Assembly: GCA_001564135.1 (NCBI GenBank)
Contig: LKNH01000073.1
Location: forward strand, 1 to 10,317
Length of the DNA stretch: 10,317 bases
Origin: Halobacteriaceae archaeon Tc-Br11_E2g27
Lineage (GTDB): Archaea > Halobacteriota > Halobacteria > Halobacteriales > Haloarculaceae
Direction: 5' to 3'
Shown: positions 1 through 7,033 of the stretch, piece after piece
How the letters are laid out: the number at the start of each line of letters is the position of its first letter
Position numbering within the stretch: the stretch's first letter is position 1
Notes under the pieces: model-generated
Databases searched by the model: none
Told to the model about the DNA's origin: nothing
What the model saw: the letters and a program-made list of their open reading frames with translations, nothing else
Translations under genes and position numbers: made by a program

Positions 1-1
1 C

Positions 2-910
2 CTCTCGCGAGAGGGTTCTGACAGTGACTGGGTATCACGACTGGAGGCATTCCCAGGAATTGACACGGAAGATAGAGCAGTCAAGCTCCTTGTGAATATG
101 GTGACTGGGAGTTCATTTTTCGCAAAGTGGACCGATATGTACGATGAAATAACACGGTTGCGAGACGAGCTTCCAGAGCCGTATTTCTTGTGGGTGTTCC
201 TTCTCGATACCCACTTCCCCTTCCTGACGGACCGGCGCTACCGCAAAGAACAGTCGTTGTTTGAAATGTATTATAGTACGTACCGTTCGGAGCAGATTAT
301 GCGTGGGCGCGTAACAGGGGAAACGCTTCCAGAGAAGACACGAAAGTCAGTTCTGCGTGGCTACCGCGATACCATCCGCGCAGCCGATGCCTTCCTTGAG
401 ACGGTCGTAACTGACAGCACGGATGACCCAGCCATTATCCTTCATTCTGACCACGGCGAGTCGTTTGGCGAGCACGGTAATTATGGCCACCATCATCGGC
501 AGTTGTACGACGAAAATATACACGTCCCATATGTTATCGCAAATGTCGACGAAACTGCCGAGGTCGTCAAGCCAGTTTCGCTAGCTTCAATCTATAATTC
601 AGTTCAGGAGGTTGCGCGTACCGGGACAGTCACACCTGAAAAATATACCGCGGACTATGTAGTGTCAAAAAGTGAGTGTGGAACGAATCGCGCGGTGCGG
701 GGGGAGCGATACAAATTTATCGAAGCGGATGACAAACAGTTACTCTTTGACCTCAGGGAAGACCCAGGCGAGGAAGAAAATATCGCTGACAGCCAATCAG
801 ACCTGAGAGAGACGCTTCAGCAACTAAGTTCACGGGAATCTGCTACTGAGGTCGAGTTACAAAAAGTCGGTACAGCAGCACATTTAGTGGCGGAGAACGG
901 CCGGTTTTGA
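2..910 (+). CDS. Sulfatase / alkaline-phosphatase superfamily protein, 5'-truncated
   Basis: The reading frame is open from base 2 to a TGA at 908-910 (302 residues seen), so the gene starts before the window; the ATG at 92 is internal. The sulfatase signature is clear: a serine-aspartate-histidine-glycine-glutamate metal-binding stretch followed by GEHG, GHHH and a tyrosine before IHVPYVI, near bases 443-540. Further downstream are an RGERYKFIE segment and a LFDLREDPGEEENIAD segment, the usual C-terminal end of sulfatases. The N-terminal catalytic CxPSR/SxPSR region is outside the window, so it cannot be told whether this is a true formylglycine sulfatase, a phosphoglycerol-transferase-like enzyme or another hydrolase. 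In haloarchaea such genes often sit near surface-polysaccharide loci. That context cannot be checked here, because the only downstream neighbour is a convergent respiratory operon 32 bases away. Confidence 0.88.
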   Translation, partial: LSREGSDSDWVSRLEAFPGIDTEDRAVKLLVNMVTGSSFFAKWTDMYDEITRLRDELPEPYFLWVFLLDTHFPFLTDRRYRKEQSLFEMYYSTYRSEQIMRGRVTGETLPEKTRKSVLRGYRDTIRAADAFLETVVTDSTDDPAIILHSDHGESFGEHGNYGHHHRQLYDENIHVPYVIANVDETAEVVKPVSLASIYNSVQEVARTGTVTPEKYTADYVVSKSECGTNRAVRGERYKFIEADDKQLLFDLREDPGEEENIADSQSDLRETLQQLSSRESATEVELQKVGTAAHLVAENGRF

Positions 911-942
911 TTGCTACTCATACGAAGTGGGGTTAGCAGTAC

Positions 943-1296
943 TCACCGCTTTTGAGCGACAAGGTTCGTAATGATAGCCCGTTCAAGATTACTGAGACGC
1001 TGTGAAACTGCGGACTTACTAATACCGAGTTCTGACGCAAGGTCGCCAAGTGACACACGACGGGGAACATCATAGTAACCCATCTCAACGGCGAGTTTGG
1101 CAGCCTCCCACTGCGTTTCTGTAATTGTATCCACCTGCACCATCGACGGTCTATCAGCAGCCTGTGACATACTGTGGACCGTGATTTCGGAGTCATGGTC
1201 CTCCGATTCCGCAAGGCAGCGAAGCACCTGCTGTCCGAGTCGCTCATCGGAAAGCGAAATCGTCATTCTAAGTTCTGAATTATTAGTTGTTGACAT
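943..1296 (-). CDS. Short HTH_10 (bacterio-opsin activator-type) transcriptional regulator
   Basis: This 117-residue protein has a C-terminal HTH_10 domain: the TETQWEAAKLA helix (about 59-69), the hallmark GYYDVPR (73-79), then the helix-turn-helix around SLGDLASELGISKSAVSQRL (82-101). The first 55 or so residues are acidic and resemble no sensor domain I know, with a single cysteine at 27. The family usually carries a long N-terminal GAF, PAS or cysteine-containing sensor part, so this one is reduced. It is the last gene of the molybdoenzyme operon: its ATG is 4 bases after the TorD-like stop codon. I see no Shine-Dalgarno element, so translation probably depends on coupling to the gene before it. 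It may give feedback control of the operon or act on a distant target; neither is shown by the sequence. It ends 32 bases from the convergent sulfatase gene. Confidence 0.85.
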   Translation of the reverse strand: MSTTNNSELRMTISLSDERLGQQVLRCLAESEDHDSEITVHSMSQAADRPSMVQVDTITETQWEAAKLAVEMGYYDVPRRVSLGDLASELGISKSAVSQRLSNLERAIITNLVAQKR

Positions 1297-1300
1297 GATT

Positions 1301-1942
1301 CTATTCTATCATACTGGAGTTGTGTTCAGGGGTTTGTTTGGCAAGTTCTTCCTCAACTGCTGCAACGGTACGGGACAAGACGGTGGTTGCCCAGCGATAA
1401 AACGGGTCATCGCTGGTCTGTTCCACCCGTTCCTGGAATGCCGGTATCCAATCCAGGTGCGTTTCCCAGAACGAGCGAACAGCTTCTAAATCGTCTGCTG
1501 TGAGCAACATACTCACAAATTCTAATAAGACAACGATGTGGTCTGGAGGATACCGGTCGGGAACGTCGATACCAGCCTCGGTTAACGTCCGCTGCATTGC
1601 GACCGCTGGCGGTCCAGAGAGGAGTTCCCTGTGTTGCCCATCGTGCCATTCTTTGTACACCGATTCGACTGGTGGTGCATACGGGCCATCATACGCCTCA
1701 AAGGTTCGGCGATAGCCAGCCCGTGCCGTTTGCAGGTCTTCTATTGGCGATGCTGGAGGAACGTCAATATCAAGTTGGGCGGTTCTCTGAGTGAGAGCCT
1801 CGGCAAACTCACCGTTGTTTACTGCCTCAACGAACGAGGCGTCAGGTTGCTCGAAGCACCGCGAGAGTATGACGAGAAGTTCCGACAGGGTCTCACTGTC
1901 AGCGATAGTGCCGCCCGGGTTTAGCGGTTGAGATTTTCTCAT
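1301..1942 (-). CDS. TorD/DmsD-family molybdoenzyme maturation chaperone
   Basis: This 213-residue soluble, acidic, probably all-helical protein is the expected partner of a Tat-exported molybdoenzyme. Known TorD/DmsD members bind the signal peptide and apoenzyme in the cytoplasm until the molybdenum cofactor is loaded. Recognisable family features are the YxxxFxA...PYAPPVESVY segment (about 77-96), the PPDHIVVLLEFVSML helix (132-146) corresponding to the family's PDHLxxELEFM motif, and FWETHLDWIPAF (158-169) followed by DDPFYRWAT. The length is normal for the family. Its ATG overlaps the NrfD stop codon as ATGA (1939-1942), and a GGTGGT lies 6 bases before it, so it is translationally coupled. 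Its presence in the operon supports true export and cofactor loading of the catalytic subunit. The partner is inferred from position. Confidence 0.9.
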   Translation of the reverse strand: MRKSQPLNPGGTIADSETLSELLVILSRCFEQPDASFVEAVNNGEFAEALTQRTAQLDIDVPPASPIEDLQTARAGYRRTFEAYDGPYAPPVESVYKEWHDGQHRELLSGPPAVAMQRTLTEAGIDVPDRYPPDHIVVLLEFVSMLLTADDLEAVRSFWETHLDWIPAFQERVEQTSDDPFYRWATTVLSRTVAAVEEELAKQTPEHNSSMIE

Positions 1943-3006
1943 AGTGCGACCACCACCGGATTCTGCTCCGCTGCAAGTAACAGCAAGACACGGAGGATGA
2001 GGGCGCTCACGAAAAGGAGGCCGAACGAACCGATAAGTGCTGGCCCACCGAGTCGCTCAGCGCGTTCAGATAGCCGGTCTGTCAGGGCTGCAATCCCAAC
2101 GACGAGTCCAGCAACAATACTCAAGATGAAACCTAGTGCGACCAGCCACACACCGACATACAATGCACCGCTTGTGAGTTCTGCGTGTGATGCCGCTGCA
2201 GCGGGTGCATCGCTCGTGGCAATCTCTTGCCAGCCGTATGTGATAAAGACCAAGCTGAGACCGGAGAAGAGGGCAACAATGATGGCGTATCCACCAAACA
2301 CAGGACCAACCTCTCGCTCAAACAACATGGTAATTGCAAGCGTCGCACCGACACCAGCAGCAATGCCACTGGTGAGAAACGCCATCGGCAAGACAACGGA
2401 CATATTCCAGAGTGGGACCGTTTCGACAATTGCAAGTTCGAAACCTGTGTAGATTGTGGCAAGCGCTAGAATGCTTCCAAATAGGTGAAGGCCTGCGAAT
2501 ACGGCCATTGGTGGTCGAACCGCATCAACGAGACTGTCAGCAAGTCCAAGTATCCCTATCTTGGCGAAAAGTACTCGTGGCCAGAGGCTTGCTCCGCTAT
2601 CAGCTGCTGCGTCCTCGCCGAAAAGCTGCAAAAGTAAGCAGATAACCGAAAACACGGCGAGCAGCACAAGTATCCATGTCCCGATGGTAATCCAAGAACT
2701 AAAGTTCGTGAGATAGATTGGAAAGAGCACAGCTCGGGAGATAACAGCAAGGTGTGAGAGCACAGCAAGTCCAGCTATCGCTGCGCTCGCAACTGCGGTC
2801 ATAAAGCCCCAGCGGGCGATTTCACTCTCTAAACAGCATGGTCCGGACTCACGACGAGACCGGATGTAACAGGCCGACGCCCCTGTGAGGTAGGCACCGC
2901 CAGCAACAGCTGCAAAGAACAGGTAAACTGGAATCGAGAGGTCCCAGTAATCGGCCGGGAGCCAGCGGGCGAAATCGGTCATCAACGGAATGAGTTCTCC
3001 TGTCAT
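1939..3006 (-). CDS. NrfD/PsrC-family membrane subunit of molybdoenzyme (quinol oxidation)
   Basis: This polytopic membrane protein, about 355 residues, has some eight hydrophobic segments (roughly residues 25-51, 69-92, 107-132, 170-196, 203-230, 237-261, 282-311 and 324-350, numbered from the GTG at 3015). The conserved NrfD features are an N-terminal SIPVYLFFAAVAGGAYLTGA helix and the PLWN...LPMAFLTSGIAAG stretch (201-221). In characterised complexes NrfD/PsrC anchors the electron-transfer subunit and takes electrons from membrane quinol. Here it would feed the four-cluster protein encoded immediately upstream. I prefer the ATG at 3006 because GGGTGA lies 5 bases before it. A GTG at 3015, overlapping the preceding stop as GTGA, would add three residues. 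The gene ends overlapping the TorD-like start by 4 bases. The subunit is heme-free by family and shows no CxxCH motif. Confidence 0.92.
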   Translation of the reverse strand: MTGELIPLMTDFARWLPADYWDLSIPVYLFFAAVAGGAYLTGASACYIRSRRESGPCCLESEIARWGFMTAVASAAIAGLAVLSHLAVISRAVLFPIYLTNFSSWITIGTWILVLLAVFSVICLLLQLFGEDAAADSGASLWPRVLFAKIGILGLADSLVDAVRPPMAVFAGLHLFGSILALATIYTGFELAIVETVPLWNMSVVLPMAFLTSGIAAGVGATLAITMLFEREVGPVFGGYAIIVALFSGLSLVFITYGWQEIATSDAPAAAASHAELTSGALYVGVWLVALGFILSIVAGLVVGIAALTDRLSERAERLGGPALIGSFGLLFVSALILRVLLLLAAEQNPVVVAL

Positions 3007-3011
3007 TGGTC

Positions 3012-3659
3012 TCACCCGTTAAGCCAATCGGCAGCCTGGTCTGTGTTATTTTCACGAACTGCTGCTGCCAGCTCCGCATCCTCATCGACTGGTTCAACCA
3101 CAACTCGGCCGCCATAGGCATCGTTTTCGAACCGCACTGCAGCCTTTTCAGAGGCGTGGTCAAGGACCTCACTCCGCGGACCGGCTTTAATCGCATCACC
3201 GACACAGCTACTTTCACAGGCAGGCTGTAAGCCACCATCTTCGGGCCTTTCTTTCGGTGGTTGGTCATGGCCACTGCCCGGGCCCTGCCCGAGACACATA
3301 TTACATTTTGACATTAACCCTTCGTCACCGTAGGTCGGTGCGCCGAACGGACAGGCCCATGCGCAGTAATGACAGCCGATACAGCGGTCGCGGTCGACCG
3401 TCACAATACCATCTTCCTCCCGTTTGGTGATCGCATTTGGTGGACAAACCGTCTCACACGGTGCATCGTGACAGTGCATACACGACATCGAGACGGGAAG
3501 TTGTTCGAACTCCGGATACTCACCGCGTGAGAGGTGAGTGACCGTTCGCCAGTCATCTGCATCCGGGTCACGGTCATGGCGCTGTTTACACGCAATCGAG
3601 CAGGCGTGACAGCCGATACAGCGGTTTGGATCGAAGTAGAACATCCATGGGTCTTCCAT
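3012..3659 (-). CDS. Four-[4Fe-4S] electron-transfer subunit (DmsB/PsrB/NrfC type)
   Basis: The 215-residue protein carries all sixteen cysteines expected for four [4Fe-4S] clusters: C14/C17/C20/C24, C60/C63/C68/C72, C93/C96/C99/C103 and C119/C122/C148/C152. It would wire electrons from the NrfD subunit to the molybdenum subunit. It has no signal peptide, as usual for this family, and is presumably exported folded together with the Tat-targeted catalytic subunit. The ATG is fixed by a perfect GGAGGTGA 6 bases upstream (3666-3673), and only two bases separate it from the preceding stop. One oddity is the loop between C122 and C148: 25 residues rich in G, P and charged residues, whereas DmsB-like relatives usually have about a dozen. 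Another is that the last motif is CESSCVG rather than ending in CP. The NrfD gene begins at or just after its stop codon. Confidence 0.95.
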   Translation of the reverse strand: MEDPWMFYFDPNRCIGCHACSIACKQRHDRDPDADDWRTVTHLSRGEYPEFEQLPVSMSCMHCHDAPCETVCPPNAITKREEDGIVTVDRDRCIGCHYCAWACPFGAPTYGDEGLMSKCNMCLGQGPGSGHDQPPKERPEDGGLQPACESSCVGDAIKAGPRSEVLDHASEKAAVRFENDAYGGRVVVEPVDEDAELAAAVRENNTDQAADWLNG

Positions 3660-3661
3660 GG

Positions 3662-5980
3662 TCAGTCACCTCCGCTCCGAACCTCAGCAGCCATGTGTCT
3701 ATCCACCTGCGACGAAATTGGGTCTGTCTGGCCATCGTGTACAATCATTGTGTTCATTCCCTCCTCATGGCTGTTGCCCGAACCAAATCCGAACTCGGCC
3801 GTAACAAAGCCGGGACGAGTGCGCTCGCTGACGTATGCCATCAACTCGCCCTCCCCAGCCGGTGTCTCAACGGTGACCATATCACCGGTTTCGATTCCTC
3901 GCTCGTCAGCATCCGACGGGTTCATCACCAGATAGTTACCCTCGTAGTCCTCCCCTGCAAGCCCGTGCTTTTTGGCATACTGCTGCCGGGGGTGGTCAAG
4001 CACCTGGTCCGCTCCGAAGGCGAAAAACACCGCTCTCGTATCGTAGAAGTGAAGCGGATACTCGTCGTCGGGTGCCTCTCCGAAGGTTCCCGGGGGAAGC
4101 CACTGTGGGCCCGTATGGATGTCAATCTCTTCGTACTGTGCGTCAAGCTCTGCAATCGACTGGGCGTAGCCTCCCTCCTCATCCAGGTCAAACTGGAATT
4201 TGCCCGTCGCTGTCGGGAACCCGTTTTCTTCCCACTGTTCGTATCCGAACTCATCGAGGATGACGTAATTTTGCTCAGCAATGTCGTCGAAGGAGTATTC
4301 AACGTTTGCCAGCATGTCCTCGTTGAATTCGGCTTCATCCTCCCAGGGGATGTAGTCGCCCCAACCCATCTCGTCAGCGATACCTTTCAGTATCTCAAAG
4401 CCAGGTTTCGAGTTCCCCTGTGGGGGGACAGCAGCTTTCGATGCCGTCATCCACGTCCGGTCGTGATACGCACTCCACGCTGGGGCGTAGTCGATGAGCG
4501 TGTCTTTTTCTAACTGAATAGCCTCTGGAAGGACGATATCTGCTCGCCGTGTGAGTTCGTTCCAGTAGGCATCAACAGTGATGACGAGGTCCATCTCGTC
4601 AAGTGCCTCCATCCACGCTTCGGTGTTCCCATCAGTCAGTGGATTGTCGTAATGGCAGTAGAGGCCGTTGATATGGCCGTTTTCGACCATCTCCGGAACT
4701 TGGTTGTGACCAATTCCGGTTGTGTGTCGGAACGGATACTCTTCGTACTCCTCGTACTGTCGCAGGGCCGGAACCTTGCCCTCAGCGTTGTTTGGTAAGT
4801 CGATGTCTCGGACTTCAAACGGGTCAGAGAAGGGTGGCCCACGCCAGAGTCGGAGCCCTCCGGGGCGGTCGATGTTGCCCACCAGCCCGTTCAATGCGAA
4901 GACAGCCTGTGAGGCCTTCTGTGATTCAGCGTACTGACCTACACCCGTCCAGAGCGCAATACCTGCAGCAGGTGCTGCTTCGGCGAAGTCGATAGCAATT
5001 TCACGGATTACCTCAGCGTCCAAGCCGGTTTCTTCCGCTGCCCATTCTGGGGTCTTATCAGCGACTTCCGCACGATACTGGTCGAACCCATGCGTCCACT
5101 CCTCGACGAACTCCTCGTCGTACAGTTCTTCTTCGATAATAACGTGACCCATTGCAAGCGCTAGCGCTCCGTCCGTGCGCGGTTCAATTGGAAGCCACGT
5201 ATCGGCTTTTTGCGCAGTCGGCGTGTGCTGTGGGTCAACAACGACGAGCGTCGCACCGTTATCCAGCGCTTCCAACACTCCTTTGGGTTCCCATTGTCCT
5301 GCAAAGGATTCGAAGATATTACGACCCCAGGCAATGATATAATCGGAGTTCTGGTAATCTACAAAGCGCATATCTGTGCCGACACCCATCAGTCCGCCAG
5401 TTAAGTGTGGACCACCAAAGCAGACATGTCGACCACGGCCAATTCGTTCTGGAGTGCCGTAGAGATTCCCCCAGATTATTCCATGGAGGTCGGTGGTAGC
5501 CCAACTGGCCGCATTGAGAAGCGTCTCTGCACCATGTTCGTCATCGAATGCTTCTAATCGCTGTGCGGTATACTCAAACGCTTCATCCCAGCTCACTTGC
5601 TCAAGTTCGCCATCACGCCGAATGTGTGGCTCAGTGATGCGGTCAGGGTCGTGAGCTTTCTCCATCTCAGCGAGACCTTTTGGACACAGTGTCCCCTCCG
5701 TTTCTGGGCCCGCGCTTGCCCGTGGATGGCCATCAACACCCGTAATGTCAATGACCGTCTCATCCTTAACGGCGAGTTCTTGCCCGCACGCGTGGTGACA
5801 CATCCAGCAGTTTCCGTAGGCCGTATCGGCGGCAGCGACGGAGGCAACTGGTGAGTCATCCGTGTCGAGCCACGAGAGACAGCCGCTCAGGCTCGCCATC
5901 GCGGCTGTTGCACCACTGGCTTGCAGGACCGTCCGACGGGTAAGTCCGAGTCCATCGTCTCCCTGTTGTGTATCAGTCAT
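3662..5980 (-). CDS. Tat-exported molybdopterin oxidoreductase catalytic subunit (DMSO reductase superfamily, Psr/Phs/Ttr-like)
   Basis: This 772-residue subunit holds the molybdenum bis-pterin cofactor and reduces the terminal acceptor. It opens with a twin-arginine signal (TRRTVLQ, 14-20), a short hydrophobic stretch and a lipobox LSGC (31-34), implying Tat export and lipid anchoring outside the cell. A [4Fe-4S] motif follows: C58, C61, C65 and C99 before PKG. The probable molybdenum ligand is C187 in GRHVCFGG, which fits the polysulfide/thiosulfate/tetrathionate/arsenate group better than serine-ligated DMSO/TMAO reductases. Other family landmarks are VVVDPQHT, the NPLTDGNTEAW segment, ADIVLPEA, and a C-terminal dinucleotide-binding domain with HPRQQYAKKHG and GDMVTVETPAGEGE. 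I place the start at 5980, where GGAGGGAG lies 6 bases upstream and the Tat signal begins. The frame continues to 6106, but that part overlaps the small upstream gene. Substrate unknown. Confidence 0.93.
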   Translation of the reverse strand: MTDTQQGDDGLGLTRRTVLQASGATAAMASLSGCLSWLDTDDSPVASVAAADTAYGNCWMCHHACGQELAVKDETVIDITGVDGHPRASAGPETEGTLCPKGLAEMEKAHDPDRITEPHIRRDGELEQVSWDEAFEYTAQRLEAFDDEHGAETLLNAASWATTDLHGIIWGNLYGTPERIGRGRHVCFGGPHLTGGLMGVGTDMRFVDYQNSDYIIAWGRNIFESFAGQWEPKGVLEALDNGATLVVVDPQHTPTAQKADTWLPIEPRTDGALALAMGHVIIEEELYDEEFVEEWTHGFDQYRAEVADKTPEWAAEETGLDAEVIREIAIDFAEAAPAAGIALWTGVGQYAESQKASQAVFALNGLVGNIDRPGGLRLWRGPPFSDPFEVRDIDLPNNAEGKVPALRQYEEYEEYPFRHTTGIGHNQVPEMVENGHINGLYCHYDNPLTDGNTEAWMEALDEMDLVITVDAYWNELTRRADIVLPEAIQLEKDTLIDYAPAWSAYHDRTWMTASKAAVPPQGNSKPGFEILKGIADEMGWGDYIPWEDEAEFNEDMLANVEYSFDDIAEQNYVILDEFGYEQWEENGFPTATGKFQFDLDEEGGYAQSIAELDAQYEEIDIHTGPQWLPPGTFGEAPDDEYPLHFYDTRAVFFAFGADQVLDHPRQQYAKKHGLAGEDYEGNYLVMNPSDADERGIETGDMVTVETPAGEGELMAYVSERTRPGFVTAEFGFGSGNSHEEGMNTMIVHDGQTDPISSQVDRHMAAEVRSGGD
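3666..3673 (-). promoter_or_regulatory. Shine-Dalgarno element of the iron-sulfur subunit
   Basis: On the minus strand this reads GGAGGTGA, a full match to the 3' end expected of archaeal 16S rRNA, 6 bases before the ATG at 3659. It lies inside the last codons of the catalytic subunit gene and settles the start of the four-cluster protein. Confidence 0.85.
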
Positions 5981-6197
5981 CGGTGACTCCCTCCGGTGGA
6001 ACGTAGTCATCGCCAAATTCCTCCCGGAACTGTTCATCATACAGTTCGAAGAACTCCTCTCGAGTGAGTTCCCCATTCCACACTTTGCGGGCATCCTCAC
6101 CAGCAAACTGTGCGAGTTCCTGGTCGTAGTCAGATTCTACTGGGGTTCGGTCCAGACTGTCAAGCAGTTCGTGGGGAGTATCGGGTTGTTGGGGCAT
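5973..6197 (-). CDS. Small acidic protein, first gene of the molybdoenzyme operon
   Basis: This 74-residue, very acidic protein has no cysteine, signal peptide or membrane segment. Its stop overlaps the start of the catalytic subunit by 8 bases in another frame, and the operon promoter lies directly upstream, so it is almost certainly translated. Its central part (FAGEDARKVWNGELTREEFF, 31-50, then ELYDEQFREEFGDD) has the look of a short helical domain I recall from haloarchaeal proteins annotated as '4Fe-4S ferredoxin N-terminal domain', usually encoded next to DMSO-reductase-like genes. That assignment is from memory and not verified. Lacking cysteines, it cannot hold a cluster itself. It may be an assembly factor or a small cytoplasmic partner of the complex. 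No Shine-Dalgarno match is obvious before its ATG, only GAGAAG. Confidence 0.82.
   Translation of the reverse strand: MPQQPDTPHELLDSLDRTPVESDYDQELAQFAGEDARKVWNGELTREEFFELYDEQFREEFGDDYVPPEGVTDD
5987..5994 (-). promoter_or_regulatory. Shine-Dalgarno element of the catalytic subunit
   Basis: On the minus strand this reads GGAGGGAG, 6 bases before the ATG at 5980. It sits inside the end of the 74-residue gene and favours the 772-residue start that begins just before the Tat signal over the 42-residue longer open frame. Confidence 0.78.
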
Positions 6198-6244
6198 GGT
6201 CTTCTCACATGTGAAGTTAGACCATATGCGGAGATTCCCCTCAC

Positions 6245-6269
6245 GCTTAACTGTTAAGCCTTTATATAC
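6245..6269 (-). promoter_or_regulatory. Operon promoter: TATA box plus 15-base palindrome
   Basis: On the minus strand, TATATAAA (6268-6261) is a good archaeal TATA box. With the usual spacing, transcription would begin near 6239 and give a leader of about 40 bases before the ATG at 6197. Between the box and that start lies GCTTAAC-A-GTTAAGC (6245-6259), two perfect 7-base arms around one base. An operator in this place would be expected to block the polymerase when bound, so it may be where one of the flanking HTH_10 regulators acts. The TATA box is visible; the start point and the operator role are inferred. Confidence 0.65.
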
Positions 6270-6309
6270 GACCGGAAAATCATTTGTCTAAGTGGCTACG
6301 AGTTCAGAA

Positions 6310-6996
6310 TTATTTACGTGCGTTCCAGCACTCACAGGCACAGTTAAGCTGTCGGAAGACGTTCGCCGTAGCCCGTGTGAGGCGCTGTGATGCCGCCGAT
6401 TTGCTAATGCCAAGGTCCTCAGCAAGCGCATCAATACCAACATCGGAATCAGAGTCGTAGTATCCAAGCTTTTTTGCTCGATGAGCAGCCTCTCGCTGTT
6501 TCATCGTCAGTTGGCTCAGGTCCAGTGAACACTCTTCTGTGTACTCTGTACGATCACTCCGAGTGAGAGACCGTAGCGAGACATCCTCACACCGTTCAGT
6601 CAGGTCAGCAACAAACGAGGAGACAGAGTCATCTTCAGTCAGGTACGTTTCCACGACAAATGAGCCTGTTTCGACTGAAAGATACCGTGGAATACAGCCA
6701 TACTTGGAGAATATATCACGGGGACAATGTGAGCAAATAGACGAAGAAAACTGCTTTGTTCCTTCTTTGGTCCCAGTATCAGTGTGCTCCCTGACATCGA
6801 TATCCGCGCGGCAACGATCATCCTCAAAGCGGACTTCAGCGTCTAAGATATCTCCATCAATCGTATCCATCACACATGGCCCACCCCGAGTGATTTCTAG
6901 CACGACTCGAACAGTTCGAGGTTCTGGGTCAATGGCACTGTCTTGACTAGCACTGCCCTCCCCTGCATTGTCGTGCGACGGATGTTTAGTATACAT
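6310..6996 (-). CDS. Cysteine-containing HTH_10 regulator, likely controller of the molybdoenzyme operon
   Basis: This 228-residue protein has a C-terminal HTH_10 domain: LTMKQREAAHRAKKLGYYDS (about 162-181) and the helix-turn-helix ALAEDLGISKSAASQRL. The sensor half has cysteines at 41, 62, 88, 91, 101, 136 and 155, including a C88-x2-C91-x9-C101 group in ICSHCPRDIFSKYGC. Haloarchaeal regulators of DMSO and nitrate respiration (DmsR, NarO) are described as pairing an N-terminal cysteine motif with this DNA-binding domain, and oxygen sensing through the cysteines has been proposed for NarO. By analogy this one may sense oxygen, redox state or a sulfur species. The tail ends in CACECWNARK, three further alternating cysteines. 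The gene lies directly upstream of the operon on the same strand, but a separate promoter follows it, so it is probably transcribed apart. No Shine-Dalgarno element precedes the ATG. Confidence 0.88.
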   Translation of the reverse strand: MYTKHPSHDNAGEGSASQDSAIDPEPRTVRVVLEITRGGPCVMDTIDGDILDAEVRFEDDRCRADIDVREHTDTGTKEGTKQFSSSICSHCPRDIFSKYGCIPRYLSVETGSFVVETYLTEDDSVSSFVADLTERCEDVSLRSLTRSDRTEYTEECSLDLSQLTMKQREAAHRAKKLGYYDSDSDVGIDALAEDLGISKSAASQRLTRATANVFRQLNCACECWNARK

Positions 6997-7033
6997 GATT
7001 TGTTCGATGGCAGGATTTTAGTAGTTTTCTTCC

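Noticed and set aside
92..910. Sulfatase gene starting at the ATG at 92
   Set aside because: The frame is open back to base 2 and the family's N-terminal catalytic region would be missing; the ATG is internal to a gene that begins outside the window.
911..942. Bidirectional hairpin terminator between the convergent genes
   Set aside because: Only five bases pair (TGCTA with TAGCA) and there is no T tract; too weak to call.
1928..2452. Plus-strand frame of 174 residues
   Set aside because: It is antisense to the NrfD gene, with a composition rich in S, A, T, R and P that is typical of shadow frames.
3626..4513. Long plus-strand frame of 295 residues
   Set aside because: It lies antisense to the catalytic subunit, resembles no protein family, and is explained as a shadow of the acidic coding strand.
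5981..6106. 42-residue N-terminal extension of the molybdenum subunit
   Set aside because: It overlaps the 74-residue gene, places the Tat signal far from the N terminus, and a good Shine-Dalgarno element supports the start at 5980.
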